DNA of 64,000 nt from Hyphomicrobium sp. (GTDB lineage Bacteria; Pseudomonadota; Alphaproteobacteria; Rhizobiales; Hyphomicrobiaceae), in the NCBI GenBank assembly GCA_002928515.1, contig PERI01000004.1, forward strand, positions 186,001 through 250,000, given 5' to 3'. Under the pieces are notes generated by a model that was given only the letters and a program-made list of their open reading frames with translations, did not search any database and had not been told where the DNA came from. How positions within the stretch are numbered: the stretch's first letter is position 1; each line of letters opens with the position of its first letter. Below, piece by piece: positions 56,301 to 64,000 of this stretch. The position numbers and the translations under genes were made by a program.

Positions 56301-56488
56301 TGTTCGTGCCGTCGTTCTTCACCGTCATGGACGATCTTGGTCATCTGATGCAGTGGATTTTCGGGCGCTTTATCGGGCCGACCGATGAGCCAGACGCGGA
56401 ACCAGAAAAACCCGGCACGACGCAGGCTCAAGCCCATGACAGCACCATGACGCCCATTCAACAGCCGCGACCGCTGGCGGCGGAATAA
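53333..56488 (+). CDS. RND efflux pump permease (AcrB/MexF-like)
   Basis: A 1051-residue RND permease. It starts MRMNISAWSIRNPIPSIVLFAVLMFLG, and transmembrane helix 4 carries the proton-relay Asp pair in GILVDDAIVEIENIV. Other conserved blocks are PGTPLKETRDKTDDM, the second-half GIVTKNAIMLVDFAIEE and KRARPIIMTTLAMAAGMLPSAL. A Pro/Gln-rich cytoplasmic tail ends it. It should be a trimer exporting drugs or other amphiphiles with the adaptor encoded just upstream (stop and start overlap, TGATG). The substrate is unknown. Confidence 0.95.
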   Translation: MRMNISAWSIRNPIPSIVLFAVLMFLGIVSFMKLPVTRFPNIDVPIISATVTQSGAAPAELETQITKEVEDAVANITGVKHVQSTLTDGVSTTVLEFRLETDTDRALNDVKDAIEKIRAQLPRDIDEPIIERIDVEGQAILSYAVSSPALTLEQLSWHVDDVIKRRLQTVKGVGRVERYGGVDREIRIHLDPDKLLSYGITAAEVNRQVRATNVDLGGGRGEVGGQEQAIRTLAGARRVETLADSRIILGGNREVRLRDLGRVIDDASEQRSFGRLNGQPVVSFSIFRSKGSSELSVAEAVAKELATISAEYQDVRLAKIDDAVAYTRGNYEAAMEALIEGAVLAVLVVFLFLGNMRATVISAIALPLAAIPTFWAISAMGFSLNLVSLLGITLVTGILVDDAIVEIENIVRHMNMGKSPYRASLEAADEIGLAVIAITMTIVAIFAPVSFMGGIAGQYFKQFGLTVAIAVIFSLLVARLITPMMAAYLMRPIPEKPHGDGPLMRWYVRFLSSTLRWRYVTLATGVAVFSVSVYATSLLPTGFIPDEDTSRVVVAVELPPGTPLKETRDKTDDMVKALKTIPEVKQVFVLGGTSPTGQLEVRRAALFVQLVPKTDRDLSQKQLKAVIAEKLAEIPDSRAWYVNERGERELSFSMLSKNGEDLNSAIGQLEGALRQVPGFRNVAATGSTDRPEIRVVPRLEEAARLGVSPEQIAETIRVATIGDTDFNLAKFTVGDRLIPIRVQLEEATRTDLSQLEQLRVTNNAGKAIPLTAVASVDFGRGPSSIERYDRERRAVIGVDLDKGVALSVGRERFLAAVEAQKLPPTVRLAPSGDAEVQDEVASGFITAMGTGVLIVLGVLILLFRSVFQPITILLSLPLSFGGVAISLLATNNPISMPVYIGLLMLMGIVTKNAIMLVDFAIEEVARGVDRNVAIIDAGRKRARPIIMTTLAMAAGMLPSALALGDGGEFRAPMAIAVIGGLLVSTVLSLVFVPSFFTVMDDLGHLMQWIFGRFIGPTDEPDAEPEKPGTTQAQAHDSTMTPIQQPRPLAAE

Positions 56489-56585
56489 CTAATTCACGTT
56501 ACACCAATTGTAGTTTGGTCCTTGGGTACCTACGTTGGTCGCGTCATAACCCCCTCGGGTCAGAGCGCTAGCGAAAGGTATCTCC

Positions 56586-57800
56586 ATGTTTGATGCAAAG
56601 TCGATCCTCGAAGGTCTGGTTCGAGGCGCTGCCTCGCCATCTGGCCAGCAATCTGGCGGTGGCGGATTGGGCGATCTGCTGGGGCAAGTGTTGGGCGGCG
56701 GCGCGCAACAGCGCGGCGGTGGATCTGGCAACAGCGGCGGCATGGGTGATCTCGGCGATATTCTTGGTCGATTGGGTGGTGGCAACGCCAACCGCAATCC
56801 GTCCGATTCGAATGCGACCCAGCAAGGTGGCGGCGGCTTTGCTGACATTCTCGGCGAGTTGCAACGCCAGCTCGGTGGTCAAGGCGATGCCTCGCCTGCG
56901 CCTGGTCAGCGTCCAGCCGTCAATGCGCCAAGCTCCGGCCGAGGCGGGGACGCAGGCGTGGGTCAAGGTGGTGGCTTGGGCGACATCCTGGGTCAGTTGC
57001 GTGACAAGCTCGGTCAATCTGGTGGCGCAACGACGGGAGCCTCAGGCGGCTTGGCTGACATTCTCGGTCAGGTCTTGAGCCAAGCGACACAGGGCGCACG
57101 TGAAGGCGCGACCCGCATTGGCGATGCGACCGGCGCACGCGATGCTCTGGGTCGCGCAACGGGTGGCCAGAACGTTGACGATTTGCTTGCCAAACTCAGA
57201 GACCTTGTGCAGCAAAATCCGCTTGCCGCCGGAACGGCGGCGGGTGGTTTGGGCGGTCTGATCCTCGGCACGAAAACCGGACGCTCGATTGCAGGTAGTG
57301 CCGTCAAGGTCGGCGCGCTGGCACTCATCGGTGGGCTCGCCTACAAGGCGTTTCAAAACTATCAGGCTGGTCGTCCGCTTATTACAGGCGCGACCGATGC
57401 TGAAGCAGCCCCGCAAGGCTCTGGTTTCGAGCCGGCTGCCGTGACCAACGAAACAGCAGCACTGTATATCCGCGCCATGATTGCGGCGGCAGCGTCCGAT
57501 GGGCGGATCGACAGCGATGAACAAGCACGCATCGTCGGCGGTTTGAAGCAAGCGGGCGTCGATGCCGAGGCCGAAGAATTTTTAGCGACCGAATTGAACA
57601 ATCCGTCCACGCCAGAACAATTGGCAGCCGCGGTACAATCGCCGGAAGAAGCGGTTCAGGTTTACACGGCGGCGCGCATTGCCATCGATCCCGACACCAG
57701 CGGCGAGCAGCAGTTCCTTGCGCGCCTTGCAGCCGCTCTTGGGATCGACAGCAAACTCGCCGCCCACATCGATGCGACGACACGGAGCGCTGCCAACTGA
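56586..57800 (+). CDS. DUF533 / TerB-like protein with repeated Gly-rich motif
   Basis: The 404-residue protein ends in a DUF533 (YebE-like, TerB-related) helical domain: LYIRAMIAAAASDGRIDSDEQARIVGGL ... AVQVYTAARIAIDPDTSGEQQFLARLAAALG. Before it lies a likely hydrophobic segment (VGALALIGGLAYKAF). The first 170 residues are unusual: five copies of a G-[LF]-[GA]-D-[IL]-LG motif (about residues 28, 56, 85, 131 and 156) in a Gly/Gln/Ser-rich background. The start has AAAGGT upstream. It follows the RND operon by 97 bases and ends at a strong terminator. Confidence 0.85.
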   Translation: MFDAKSILEGLVRGAASPSGQQSGGGGLGDLLGQVLGGGAQQRGGGSGNSGGMGDLGDILGRLGGGNANRNPSDSNATQQGGGGFADILGELQRQLGGQGDASPAPGQRPAVNAPSSGRGGDAGVGQGGGLGDILGQLRDKLGQSGGATTGASGGLADILGQVLSQATQGAREGATRIGDATGARDALGRATGGQNVDDLLAKLRDLVQQNPLAAGTAAGGLGGLILGTKTGRSIAGSAVKVGALALIGGLAYKAFQNYQAGRPLITGATDAEAAPQGSGFEPAAVTNETAALYIRAMIAAAASDGRIDSDEQARIVGGLKQAGVDAEAEEFLATELNNPSTPEQLAAAVQSPEEAVQVYTAARIAIDPDTSGEQQFLARLAAALGIDSKLAAHIDATTRSAAN

Positions 57801-57826
57801 GTTGAGAAGCGTGTTGCGAAATACAA

Positions 57827-57863
57827 AGGGCGCTTGCTGATGAAGCAAGCGCCCTATTTTTTA
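57827..57863. terminator. terminator after the DUF533 gene
   Basis: GGGCGCTTGC and GCAAGCGCCC with a 7-base loop, followed by TATTTTTTAT. It lies between convergent genes (DUF533 protein and HlyD-type adaptor). Confidence 0.9.
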
Positions 57864-57879
57864 TCCGCGTTAGTAGCGA

Positions 57880-58968
57880 TTAGTTGGTTTTCGAGGCTGT
57901 TGTCGGAGCGGTGGCACTGGCTGCGCCATCCAACTTAAAGAAAGCATCGACACGCATGCCGGTGAACAATGGCGGGTTGCCATCGAGCGCCACCATCACT
58001 TCAACGACTTCGACATCATTGGGACGGCGTGGTCCGCGTGTGGCAATGCGCGGCGTACCGAGCGATTGGGAAATCGATGTCACGGTGCCTTCGAAGGTTT
58101 GATCGGGGAAGGCATCGGCTTTGACAACGACGCCTTGGCCGATGCGAACTTTCGCTGCGTCACGCTCTTCGACTTCTGCGCGTAATCTGAGAGCTGTGAG
58201 ATCGCCGAATACGACGAGCACGCTTTCAGGTGAGGGCACGGCGGTTTCACCAACCTTGCCAACCATATTCAGGATTGTGCCGTTGCCAGGTGCGCGCACG
58301 CGGGTGCGCTCAAGGGCTATTTCGGCAGAGGCTAATTCTGCGCGCGCTGTTGCGAGTGACGACTCAAGTCGCTGCGATAGCGGCATACCGATCTTGGCAT
58401 TGGCATCTATCAAAGCCGTACGCTCAGCATTGACTTTGTCGAGCGCGTCTTTGACCTTTGTGCGCTCAGCTTCCAGCGTGTCCGCGCCAGCAGATTCAAA
58501 TTTCACAGCGCGCATGGCTTTGTCGAACGACTCGCGTGCCGCAAATAGTGCGCGCTCGGCAGATGCGACAGCATCTTCAGCGCGGCGACGTTCTAGCGCA
58601 AGACCGGTCACTTTTTCCTCTTCGCGTTCGCGCTCGCGCACGGAGACCTCAGCCAAAGCGGCTGCGATCTTGACGTAAATTTCCTGGTCGTCGAGGCGAA
58701 CCAACAGGTCGCCTTCTTTCACTTGGTCGTTGGTCTTGGCCAGCACTTCGGTAATGCGGCCGGGGACTTGAGCCGCGATGCGGACCTCGCCGTCCTTCGG
58801 CTCGACGCGTCCGGTGGCCGATGCGGCCCACTGCGCGGTTGCGGTGACCACTGGCGTTTCTGCATGGGCTGCGCCGCGGCCTTCATAATTTGTGACGGCA
58901 TAGCCCAGCGCAATTGCAAGGACGGCTGCGGTGGCAATCGTTGACACCGATGAATCAATCTTATGCAT
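57880..58968 (-). CDS. HlyD/DevB-type membrane fusion protein of an ABC exporter
   Basis: The 362-residue adaptor has an N-terminal anchor (STIATAAVLAIALGYAV), a lipoyl half (GEVRIAAQVPGRITEVLAKTNDQVKEGDLLVRLDD), a long Glu/Arg/Ala-rich coiled coil, and the second lipoyl half (RVRAPGNGTILNMVGKVGETAV). It fits the DevB group of DevBCA exporters (glycolipid or lipid export in cyanobacteria). It is the third gene of the minus-strand set permease-ATPase-adaptor and overlaps the ATPase stop by 8 bases. Confidence 0.88.
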   Translation of the reverse strand: MHKIDSSVSTIATAAVLAIALGYAVTNYEGRGAAHAETPVVTATAQWAASATGRVEPKDGEVRIAAQVPGRITEVLAKTNDQVKEGDLLVRLDDQEIYVKIAAALAEVSVREREREEEKVTGLALERRRAEDAVASAERALFAARESFDKAMRAVKFESAGADTLEAERTKVKDALDKVNAERTALIDANAKIGMPLSQRLESSLATARAELASAEIALERTRVRAPGNGTILNMVGKVGETAVPSPESVLVVFGDLTALRLRAEVEERDAAKVRIGQGVVVKADAFPDQTFEGTVTSISQSLGTPRIATRGPRRPNDVEVVEVMVALDGNPPLFTGMRVDAFFKLDGAASATAPTTASKTN

Positions 58969-59731
58969 GTAGTTTTCGCCTCTTCGTCAAATCTGTGATT
59001 TCCGGGGCATTGATGCCTTCGGGTCGGCGTTCCTCGCCGACAATGCGTCCGTCTTCGATGCGCACCACGCGGTCTGCATATCCGAGTGTGCGCGGATCAT
59101 GGGTCACAGCGAGCACGCTGCGATGTTGTTCTTTGGCGATGCGCGATAGCAATGCCATGACCGCGTGACCGTTTTCGCTATCGAGCGCGGCCGTCGGTTC
59201 GTCTGCCAAAACGATCGATGGCGATGACGCAATCGCGCGCGCGACTGCTACGCGCTGCTGCTCTCCGCCCGATAAGTTACCGGGATAGTTGGTCAGGCGA
59301 TGGCCGAGGCCCACATCACGCAGCACGTCTTCCGAACGGCTGGTCGCCGCAAAGCCTGTGATGCCGCGAACATCGAGGGCGATGCGCACGTTTTCGATGG
59401 CGTTCAAGGTGGGAAACAAATTGTAGGATTGGAAGATGAAACCGATGTGATCGCGGCGCACGCGCGCCATCTCTTCTGGAGATAGGCCCGAGATCGTTTG
59501 ACCGGCAATCGTCAGCTTTCCTGACGTCGGCGTCATGATGCCACCCAAGATCGACAACAGCGTTGTTTTACCTGAACCGGACGGCCCCATGAGCAAAGTG
59601 AGTTCGCCGGGAACAAGGTCGATGCTGACGCTTTTCAAAGCCATCACGAGGCCAGCGCCGGAGCCCAGTTCCTTGACGACATTTTCTGCGTGCAGCACCG
59701 GAGCTGGGCGTGGGAGTTCTTTTTCTGTCAT
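58961..59731 (-). CDS. ABC exporter ATP-binding protein (DevA/LolD type)
   Basis: A 256-residue ATPase of the MacB/LolD group: Walker A GPSGSGKTTLL, Q-loop IFQSYNLFPTLNAIENV, signature NLSGGEQQRVAVARA, Walker B SIVLADEPTAALD and switch His in VTHDPRTLGYADR. Its start overlaps the permease stop by 4 bases and its stop overlaps the adaptor by 8, so the three are translated together. It should drive export of a lipid-like or peptide substrate by mechanotransmission. Confidence 0.94.
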   Translation of the reverse strand: MTEKELPRPAPVLHAENVVKELGSGAGLVMALKSVSIDLVPGELTLLMGPSGSGKTTLLSILGGIMTPTSGKLTIAGQTISGLSPEEMARVRRDHIGFIFQSYNLFPTLNAIENVRIALDVRGITGFAATSRSEDVLRDVGLGHRLTNYPGNLSGGEQQRVAVARAIASSPSIVLADEPTAALDSENGHAVMALLSRIAKEQHRSVLAVTHDPRTLGYADRVVRIEDGRIVGEERRPEGINAPEITDLTKRRKLHA

Positions 59732-60858
59732 CGCGAAAACACCGTTGCGGGATCGATTTTAGTGACTTTGACAATCGCTGACAGAGCCGAAATCGCGCAC
59801 ATGCCGACGGTCAGAGCAAACAGCCAGAAAGCTAAGCCCGGCGTCATGACTAGCGGCAAGGCCGAGTCCTGACTGGCGTACAAGATCAACAAAGAGATGA
59901 TCATGCCGAGCCCATAGCCAATCACTGCACTAAATCCTGCTTGCGCCAATATCACTTTGTGAATGTAACCCTTCGAAGAGCCCAATGCTCGCAAAGTCGC
60001 GAATTCGTGAATGTGATCCTTGGTGCTGGAGTAGAGCGTCTGGGCAACGATGACGGTACCGACGAGACTACCCAGCAGCGCGCCACCGATGAGTGCCAAG
60101 CCTGCACCGGTTTTGAACAGCCACTGCTTCAAACTGCGATTGCGGAATTCTTCCGTCGTCAGGACTTCGGCAGTTTCCAGTCGTTTGCCGAGGTCGGCTT
60201 GCACGGTTTTCGCGTCAGCACCCGGCGCTAGTTTGATAAGTAAAAATGTTGTGCGATCGCTTTCGGCTCCGAGCAGTTGGCGCGAGCGATTGAGCGTGGT
60301 GTAGGCGTAAGGTGACTGGGTGAAGGAGCGTACACCCTCGGTCAATGCTCGCACCTTGATACGCCCGGCCGCGACTTGAGCGGTGTCGCCGATGCCATTG
60401 ATGCCAAGTTCGCCGAGATAGCTTTGGTCAACGGCAACCGCGTCAGGTGCTTTAATGTCTTCCAAAGTTCCTTGGCTCAACGACCAAGGTACAAGTCCCT
60501 TTTCTTCAAAATCGCTGCCGATGACGACGACGCGGGTCGAGCCACCTTCTGGCTTGCGCCACTCGGCGAACGAAACGACGAGCGGAACGACGGTTTCAAC
60601 ACCAGGTGTGGCCAATGCCTGATGGCGTTCGCGGTCGGTCAATAGCAGTCCACCATCCTCAAAGCTTTTGGCGCCGTAGGTGGTTACCCACAGATCGGCG
60701 TCGGCCTGATCTATGTTGGCCGTGATCATGCGGCTAGAGCCGAGGTAGAGGCCAAGTTGAACGGCAACGAGCACGATGGAGAATAAAATGCCGACCAGCG
60801 TCACCGCCAGTCGAATTCGATCGTGAAACAGATTGCGAAGTGCCAGCGTGAGGATCAT
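59728..60858 (-). CDS. ABC exporter permease (DevC, FtsX-like)
   Basis: The 376-residue permease begins MILTLALRNLFHDRIRLAVTLVGILFSIVLVAVQLGLYLG, has a periplasmic MacB_PCD-like domain, and ends with three helices of the FtsX domain (LIGGALLGSLVGTVIVAQTLYSSTKDHIHEFATLRALGSSKGYI...). This is the DevC pattern. ATG 60858 is used; a TTG 7 codons earlier is possible. It is the first gene of the exporter set. Confidence 0.91.
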   Translation of the reverse strand: MILTLALRNLFHDRIRLAVTLVGILFSIVLVAVQLGLYLGSSRMITANIDQADADLWVTTYGAKSFEDGGLLLTDRERHQALATPGVETVVPLVVSFAEWRKPEGGSTRVVVIGSDFEEKGLVPWSLSQGTLEDIKAPDAVAVDQSYLGELGINGIGDTAQVAAGRIKVRALTEGVRSFTQSPYAYTTLNRSRQLLGAESDRTTFLLIKLAPGADAKTVQADLGKRLETAEVLTTEEFRNRSLKQWLFKTGAGLALIGGALLGSLVGTVIVAQTLYSSTKDHIHEFATLRALGSSKGYIHKVILAQAGFSAVIGYGLGMIISLLILYASQDSALPLVMTPGLAFWLFALTVGMCAISALSAIVKVTKIDPATVFSR

Positions 60859-61150
60859 GGCGTTAGCTAAATCTTTCAAAAAAAATGTGGTCGTCGTCCG
60901 TTAAGATCAGTGGACTGTGCGACGATGCGCGTTCGCGAAATTCGCGCTCTGCGATGGTGAGCATCGTATATACCCGCGGGCCCGTGACCACCACACCCCC
61001 GCGACACTAAGGGTTGTCATTTAAGCTTATCTTGAGGTTGCAGAGCCTACGTCCCCCAACTTCCTGTAAGAGTTTGCCAGATCGAGTTAATCAACGTGCT
61101 CCAATGTTTCGCCGTTTTCGAGGCATAGGAAAAGAAAAACCATTGAACAC

Positions 61151-61954
61151 ATGCGGTCTTTTGTCATGAGGATGCGTAATACTTTGAAAAAACTCGGACC
61201 TTGTCCGGCGACTTCGCGAAGCCTTGCGATTGTGACAGCTCTGCTTTGCGGAGCGGCTTCGGCCATTGCTGCGCCGAAAGAGGCCGGGCTTTGGATCGAC
61301 GACACCGGCAAGGGCGCCGTACAAATCGATGTCTGCGGCACAAAGCTCTGCGGGCGTATTGTTTGGCTGAAAGACCTCGTCGATAAGAATGGCGACCCCC
61401 TCACGGATAAAAATAATCCCGATCCAGGCAAACAAAGCCGCCCCATTTGCGGTCTGCAAATTCTAGGTGGTTTGCAACAATTGACCGAGGGCGGGTTCGA
61501 CAACGGCTGGGTGTATGACCCCAAAGTCGGAAAGGCCTATAGCGTCGCTATCGAGCTGAGCAGTCCCACGCGATTGAAAGTGACGGGCTACGCTGGTGTG
61601 AAGTTTCTCGGCAAGAGTTTCATTTGGACACGTGCAAGCGGAGAGCTTCCCTCATGTGATGTGACCGAGGCTGCCGTCGAAAAAGAGGTGCCAGCAGCGC
61701 CACCTGCGAAGGCTGCAAAGAAGCCCACCGCTGCAAAACCTGACGCGACGAATAAAGCGGCCCTCGCCAAACCAACCACCGGGAAAACCGGCGCAGCAAA
61801 GCCAGCAACTGCGAAACCGGCGTCTGCAAAAAAAGCTGCAGGGGAAGATTTACCGTGGGCGACCAGTCAAAAACCCAGCGCAGACAAACCGGCAAAGCCG
61901 GTTGCGAAGTCTGCAACGCCAAAGCCTGCATCACCTAAGCCAGCCGTCGAATAG
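61151..61954 (+). CDS. exported DUF2147 protein with Lys/Ala/Pro-rich tail
   Basis: The 267-residue protein has a signal peptide (SLAIVTALLCGAASAIAA) and a DUF2147 domain: GLWIDDTGKGAVQIDVCGTKLCGRIVWLKD, CGLQILGGLQQ, GWVYDPKVGKAYSVAIEL, LKVTGYAGVKFLGKSFIWTR. The last roughly 85 residues are low-complexity Lys/Ala/Pro/Thr (KPTAAKPDATNKAALAKP...), like a histone H1 tail but here expected in the periplasm. The role of DUF2147 is unknown. Starts at 61166 or 61172 are possible. It is divergent from the exporter and convergent with the hydrolase. Confidence 0.85.
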   Translation: MRSFVMRMRNTLKKLGPCPATSRSLAIVTALLCGAASAIAAPKEAGLWIDDTGKGAVQIDVCGTKLCGRIVWLKDLVDKNGDPLTDKNNPDPGKQSRPICGLQILGGLQQLTEGGFDNGWVYDPKVGKAYSVAIELSSPTRLKVTGYAGVKFLGKSFIWTRASGELPSCDVTEAAVEKEVPAAPPAKAAKKPTAAKPDATNKAALAKPTTGKTGAAKPATAKPASAKKAAGEDLPWATSQKPSADKPAKPVAKSATPKPASPKPAVE

Positions 61955-61999
61955 TGAAGAAAAAGCAGTAAATACTGGCTATATGTAATCATATTTAAA

Positions 62000-62040
62000 A
62001 AAATGGCGGCGTGTGCCTTTAGCACATGCCGCCAATTTTA
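62000..62040. terminator. bidirectional terminator between DUF2147 and hydrolase genes
   Basis: TGGCGGCGTGTGC and GCACATGCCGCCA with loop CTTTA and one internal mismatch. T-rich tracts flank both sides (ATTTTA on plus; TTTTTTTAAAT on minus). Confidence 0.85.
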
Positions 62041-62063
62041 TTGGGTCATTCAGTTGCTGAACA

Positions 62064-62972
62064 CTACTCGGCTGCGCCGTTGCCCTGCATCTGTTGTGAT
62101 TTGGTTTCGGTCGCCCGTTTTGGCGCTTCGACCATTGGCTTGACGCCAAGGCGTGCCAGCACGCGCGTGATGAAATCCATCGAGCGATCGGCCACATAGT
62201 TACGCTGACGGTCGAGCGTGACCAGATGATAGCTATCGTCTAGGACGCAGACCTCAACCATACCGCTCAGCTTGCGTTGCAGAGTCATGGTATTTTTGAT
62301 GTCGCTTTGATCGTCGTGGCGCGGATGGAAGATCAACGTATGCGCGGTGATTTTCGAAAGTAGCGGTCGCACGTTGCGCACTAAGCGGAAGAATTCAAAC
62401 ACAGTGCCGCCACCGCGAACAGTAATGTCCGAGGGCGTTGAGCCATCGCCGCGCAAAGCTTCAAGCGCGAAATTGCGAACGCGTTCGTCTTTGATGCCGA
62501 ACGGTGCCGGGGTGCGGAACGAGAATAAGCGTGCCGTCCACTTATCGCTGACGAGATGAAACAACTTCAATGTGTTCGGGATCGCCCAACCATTGACTGA
62601 CAACGTCGGTGCAAACAGCATGATGCCAGCCACGTCGTCCTGGCGGAATGACGCTAATCGCAGGGCAAGAGTGGCACCGGCCGACGCGCCGCCAATCAAT
62701 ACCGTGTCACACATGGAAGACAGTTCGTCGAATGCAGATTCGACAGCGTCATACCAATCGCGCCACGTTGAAAGACCCGAAACGTCGGTTCCGAACGTGA
62801 GACCGGGCACAACAGGGCAATACACAGTGTGGCCCTGCCGCGCGAGCGACTGAGCGATAAATTTCAGTTCGAGTGGCGAGCCACCGAGTGAATGAACCAG
62901 CAGAACGCCCGTCGCGCCCCCTGGAAGGTAAAGGCTGCCGCGAGGCGCTTGAAATTTTTGGATATTTTTCAT
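62064..62972 (-). CDS. alpha/beta hydrolase (carboxylesterase/monoacylglycerol-lipase-like)
   Basis: This 302-residue enzyme has the oxyanion-loop HSLGGSPLELKFIAQSLA, nucleophile elbow GGASAGATLAL (G-x-S-x-G), acid region FHPRHDD and catalytic His in LDDSYHLVTLDRQR. It resembles bacterial carboxylesterases of the Est30/monoacylglycerol lipase group. No signal peptide is seen, so it is cytoplasmic. ATG 62972 is chosen over one five codons upstream. The substrate is unknown. Confidence 0.86.
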   Translation of the reverse strand: MKNIQKFQAPRGSLYLPGGATGVLLVHSLGGSPLELKFIAQSLARQGHTVYCPVVPGLTFGTDVSGLSTWRDWYDAVESAFDELSSMCDTVLIGGASAGATLALRLASFRQDDVAGIMLFAPTLSVNGWAIPNTLKLFHLVSDKWTARLFSFRTPAPFGIKDERVRNFALEALRGDGSTPSDITVRGGGTVFEFFRLVRNVRPLLSKITAHTLIFHPRHDDQSDIKNTMTLQRKLSGMVEVCVLDDSYHLVTLDRQRNYVADRSMDFITRVLARLGVKPMVEAPKRATETKSQQMQGNGAAE

Positions 62973-63454
62973 AAGTTTACGTTGCACTCGCTCTTACATC
63001 ACACGAAACTTTTACGACGCTGCTTTTCACAATGCTAACGCAACTTTGTCGCGCTGCCACACATGCCGCAGATCGGCAGCTATTTGGTCCTAAGACGACT
63101 GTTGTGAATTTAGTATGAACCCCATGATATGGCCAGAGGATTAGGATTCTTCTAATCAACGTTTTTGGGCATCGGACCCATTGCCGCAACGCACACAAAA
63201 GTTGCAAAATGCTGCAATTCCTACAGTTTTGGTTGCTGCATTGCGGCATAAATATGGTTAACAGCTGATCGGTTTTAGCCAATCCCATTCGGCATTCGAT
63301 TTTGTCCATCGCAGACGCGAACCTGATGGCTGTCATTGCCGATCCATCTTTGTAGGGATGATTTTAAAAGCAGCGTCGTCAATGCGCATGACCCCTGTTC
63401 GCCCACATTCTGTTCGCTATAGTTAAAACCGCGAGCTTGTTCTCATGCTCGGAA
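62973..63454. other. intergenic region upstream of the last gene
   Basis: About 480 bases between divergent genes, without a supported CDS. It should hold two promoters. I see no terminator, repeat or known RNA. Confidence 0.4.
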
Positions 63455-64000
63455 ATGCTTTCGAAACGAGGAAGCCGATTGTTTCAGCCGTTGCGTTCTG
63501 CGATCGCCCTTGTTTCGGTCATGGCACTTGTGGCTGCGCAAGTGAGCCCCGCGTTGGCGGCGCCTCAGCTATCGCGTGCTGACTATGAAGAATGCCAAGC
63601 ACGTGACGAAAGTGGATTGAGAACCGCGGTTGCTGCTATTTCGGCGCAAGCTCTCAAGACTGGCATCACGTCAGTCGATTTTCCAGCTTTGGTGCGCGAG
63701 CAATGGCGACGGACGGGCATTGGCGACGTTATCGATAAGCGCGTCGATATTGCGGTCGCAGAAGTTCAGAATGAAACCAGTTGGTCCGAACGGCTCAAGT
63801 CGCTGGCCGATACCGATACGTCCCAGAAACTTGCCACTACAGTCGCTGAAAAAGTTTATCGCTCGGAGGCAGTCACGAGTGCGATTGAGGCATTAGCGGC
63901 AGGCGTTGCTGGTGACGTCGGAAAATCAATCGAGCTTGCCAGTGCGGATGCCGCCACCCCTCTCCTCGACTGTTTGAAGGCCTACATCGGTCCACGCTAT
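63455..64000 (+). CDS. exported protein of unknown function, cut by window edge
   Basis: From ATG 63455 the frame stays open to the right edge (182 codons visible). The product starts MLSKRGSRLFQPLRSAIALVSVMALVAAQ and has a signal peptide cleaved near ALAAPQ. The mature part (YEECQARDESGLRTAV..., LVREQWRRTGIGDVIDKRVDIAVAEV, WSERLKSLADTDTSQKLATTV) is helical and mostly polar, with Cys at the start and again in LLDCLKAY. It looks like a periplasmic protein with a paired Cys, but I recognise no family. It could be longer than seen. Confidence 0.75.
   Translation, partial: MLSKRGSRLFQPLRSAIALVSVMALVAAQVSPALAAPQLSRADYEECQARDESGLRTAVAAISAQALKTGITSVDFPALVREQWRRTGIGDVIDKRVDIAVAEVQNETSWSERLKSLADTDTSQKLATTVAEKVYRSEAVTSAIEALAAGVAGDVGKSIELASADAATPLLDCLKAYIGPRY

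Noticed and set aside
56568-57017. 149-codon minus-strand frame opposite the DUF533 repeats
   Set aside because: Antisense reading of repetitive Gly-rich coding sequence.

Overview
This window looks like a chromosomal core segment of an alphaproteobacterium, most probably from the Hyphomicrobiales (Rhizobiales). The evidence is a CcrM-type GANTC methyltransferase, an F-ATPase operon split as atpI-B-E-b'-b, the aa3 oxidase cluster ctaC-ctaD-ctaB-coxF-ctaG-ctaE-DUF983-SURF1 running into thrC and an M16 peptidase, a fructosamine-kinase-type ThrB after ispH, a phasin, an IalB-family protein and a BcsS. Base composition appears to be in the mid-fifties percent GC, estimated by eye. I saw no IS element, prophage, CRISPR array, tRNA or rRNA.

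Layout. 1-10 kb: glyQ (with a cut-off membrane protein after it), dodecin, an S49 peptidase, a TrmN6-like methyltransferase with DUF2007, a long-chain prenyl diphosphate synthase, ispE, a TPR lipid-export-side protein of unknown role, and ETF-ubiquinone oxidoreductase. Isoprenoid and ubiquinone supply therefore sit beside an enzyme that reduces ubiquinone. The end of the ETF-QO gene is duplicated as an 85-bp tandem array. 10-20 kb: a run rich in genome maintenance genes (family-4 uracil-DNA glycosylase, PA0069-type radical SAM, RNase HII, CcrM, MutY, a DciA-like DUF721 protein), interrupted by moaB and a three-gene set of two arsenosugar-type sugar-transfer proteins around a Tat-exported metallo-hydrolase. 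20-25 kb: two DsbA-like thioredoxins and smc. 25-28 kb: the membrane-sector ATP synthase operon, bounded by clear hairpin terminators.

28-33 kb: a lipoprotein, ispH-thrB-rnhA, a peroxiredoxin and a DsbD-alpha-like protein, and YqgE. 33-48 kb: one long minus-strand run, read in the order ctaC, ctaD, ctaB, coxF, ctaG, ctaE, DUF983, SURF1, thrC, M16 peptidase, acetyltransferase and a 7TM-PAS-GGDEF-EAL protein. Intercistronic hairpins divide the oxidase part. The oxidase carries substitutions at two of the three protein ligands of the conserved Mg/Mn site (one in CtaD, one in CtaC), which is the most unusual protein-level observation here.

48-64 kb: more accessory content: IalB, phasin, an orphan BcsS, a YARHG-like membrane protein, a translationally coupled TetR-adaptor-RND pump operon, a DUF533 protein with a repeated glycine-rich motif, a DevBCA-type ABC exporter, a DUF2147 protein with a histone-H1-like tail, an alpha/beta hydrolase, and a cut-off exported protein at the right edge.

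Genes are assigned by reading conserved motifs from memory of the families. No database search was possible, so start codons and family-level names are the main uncertainties.
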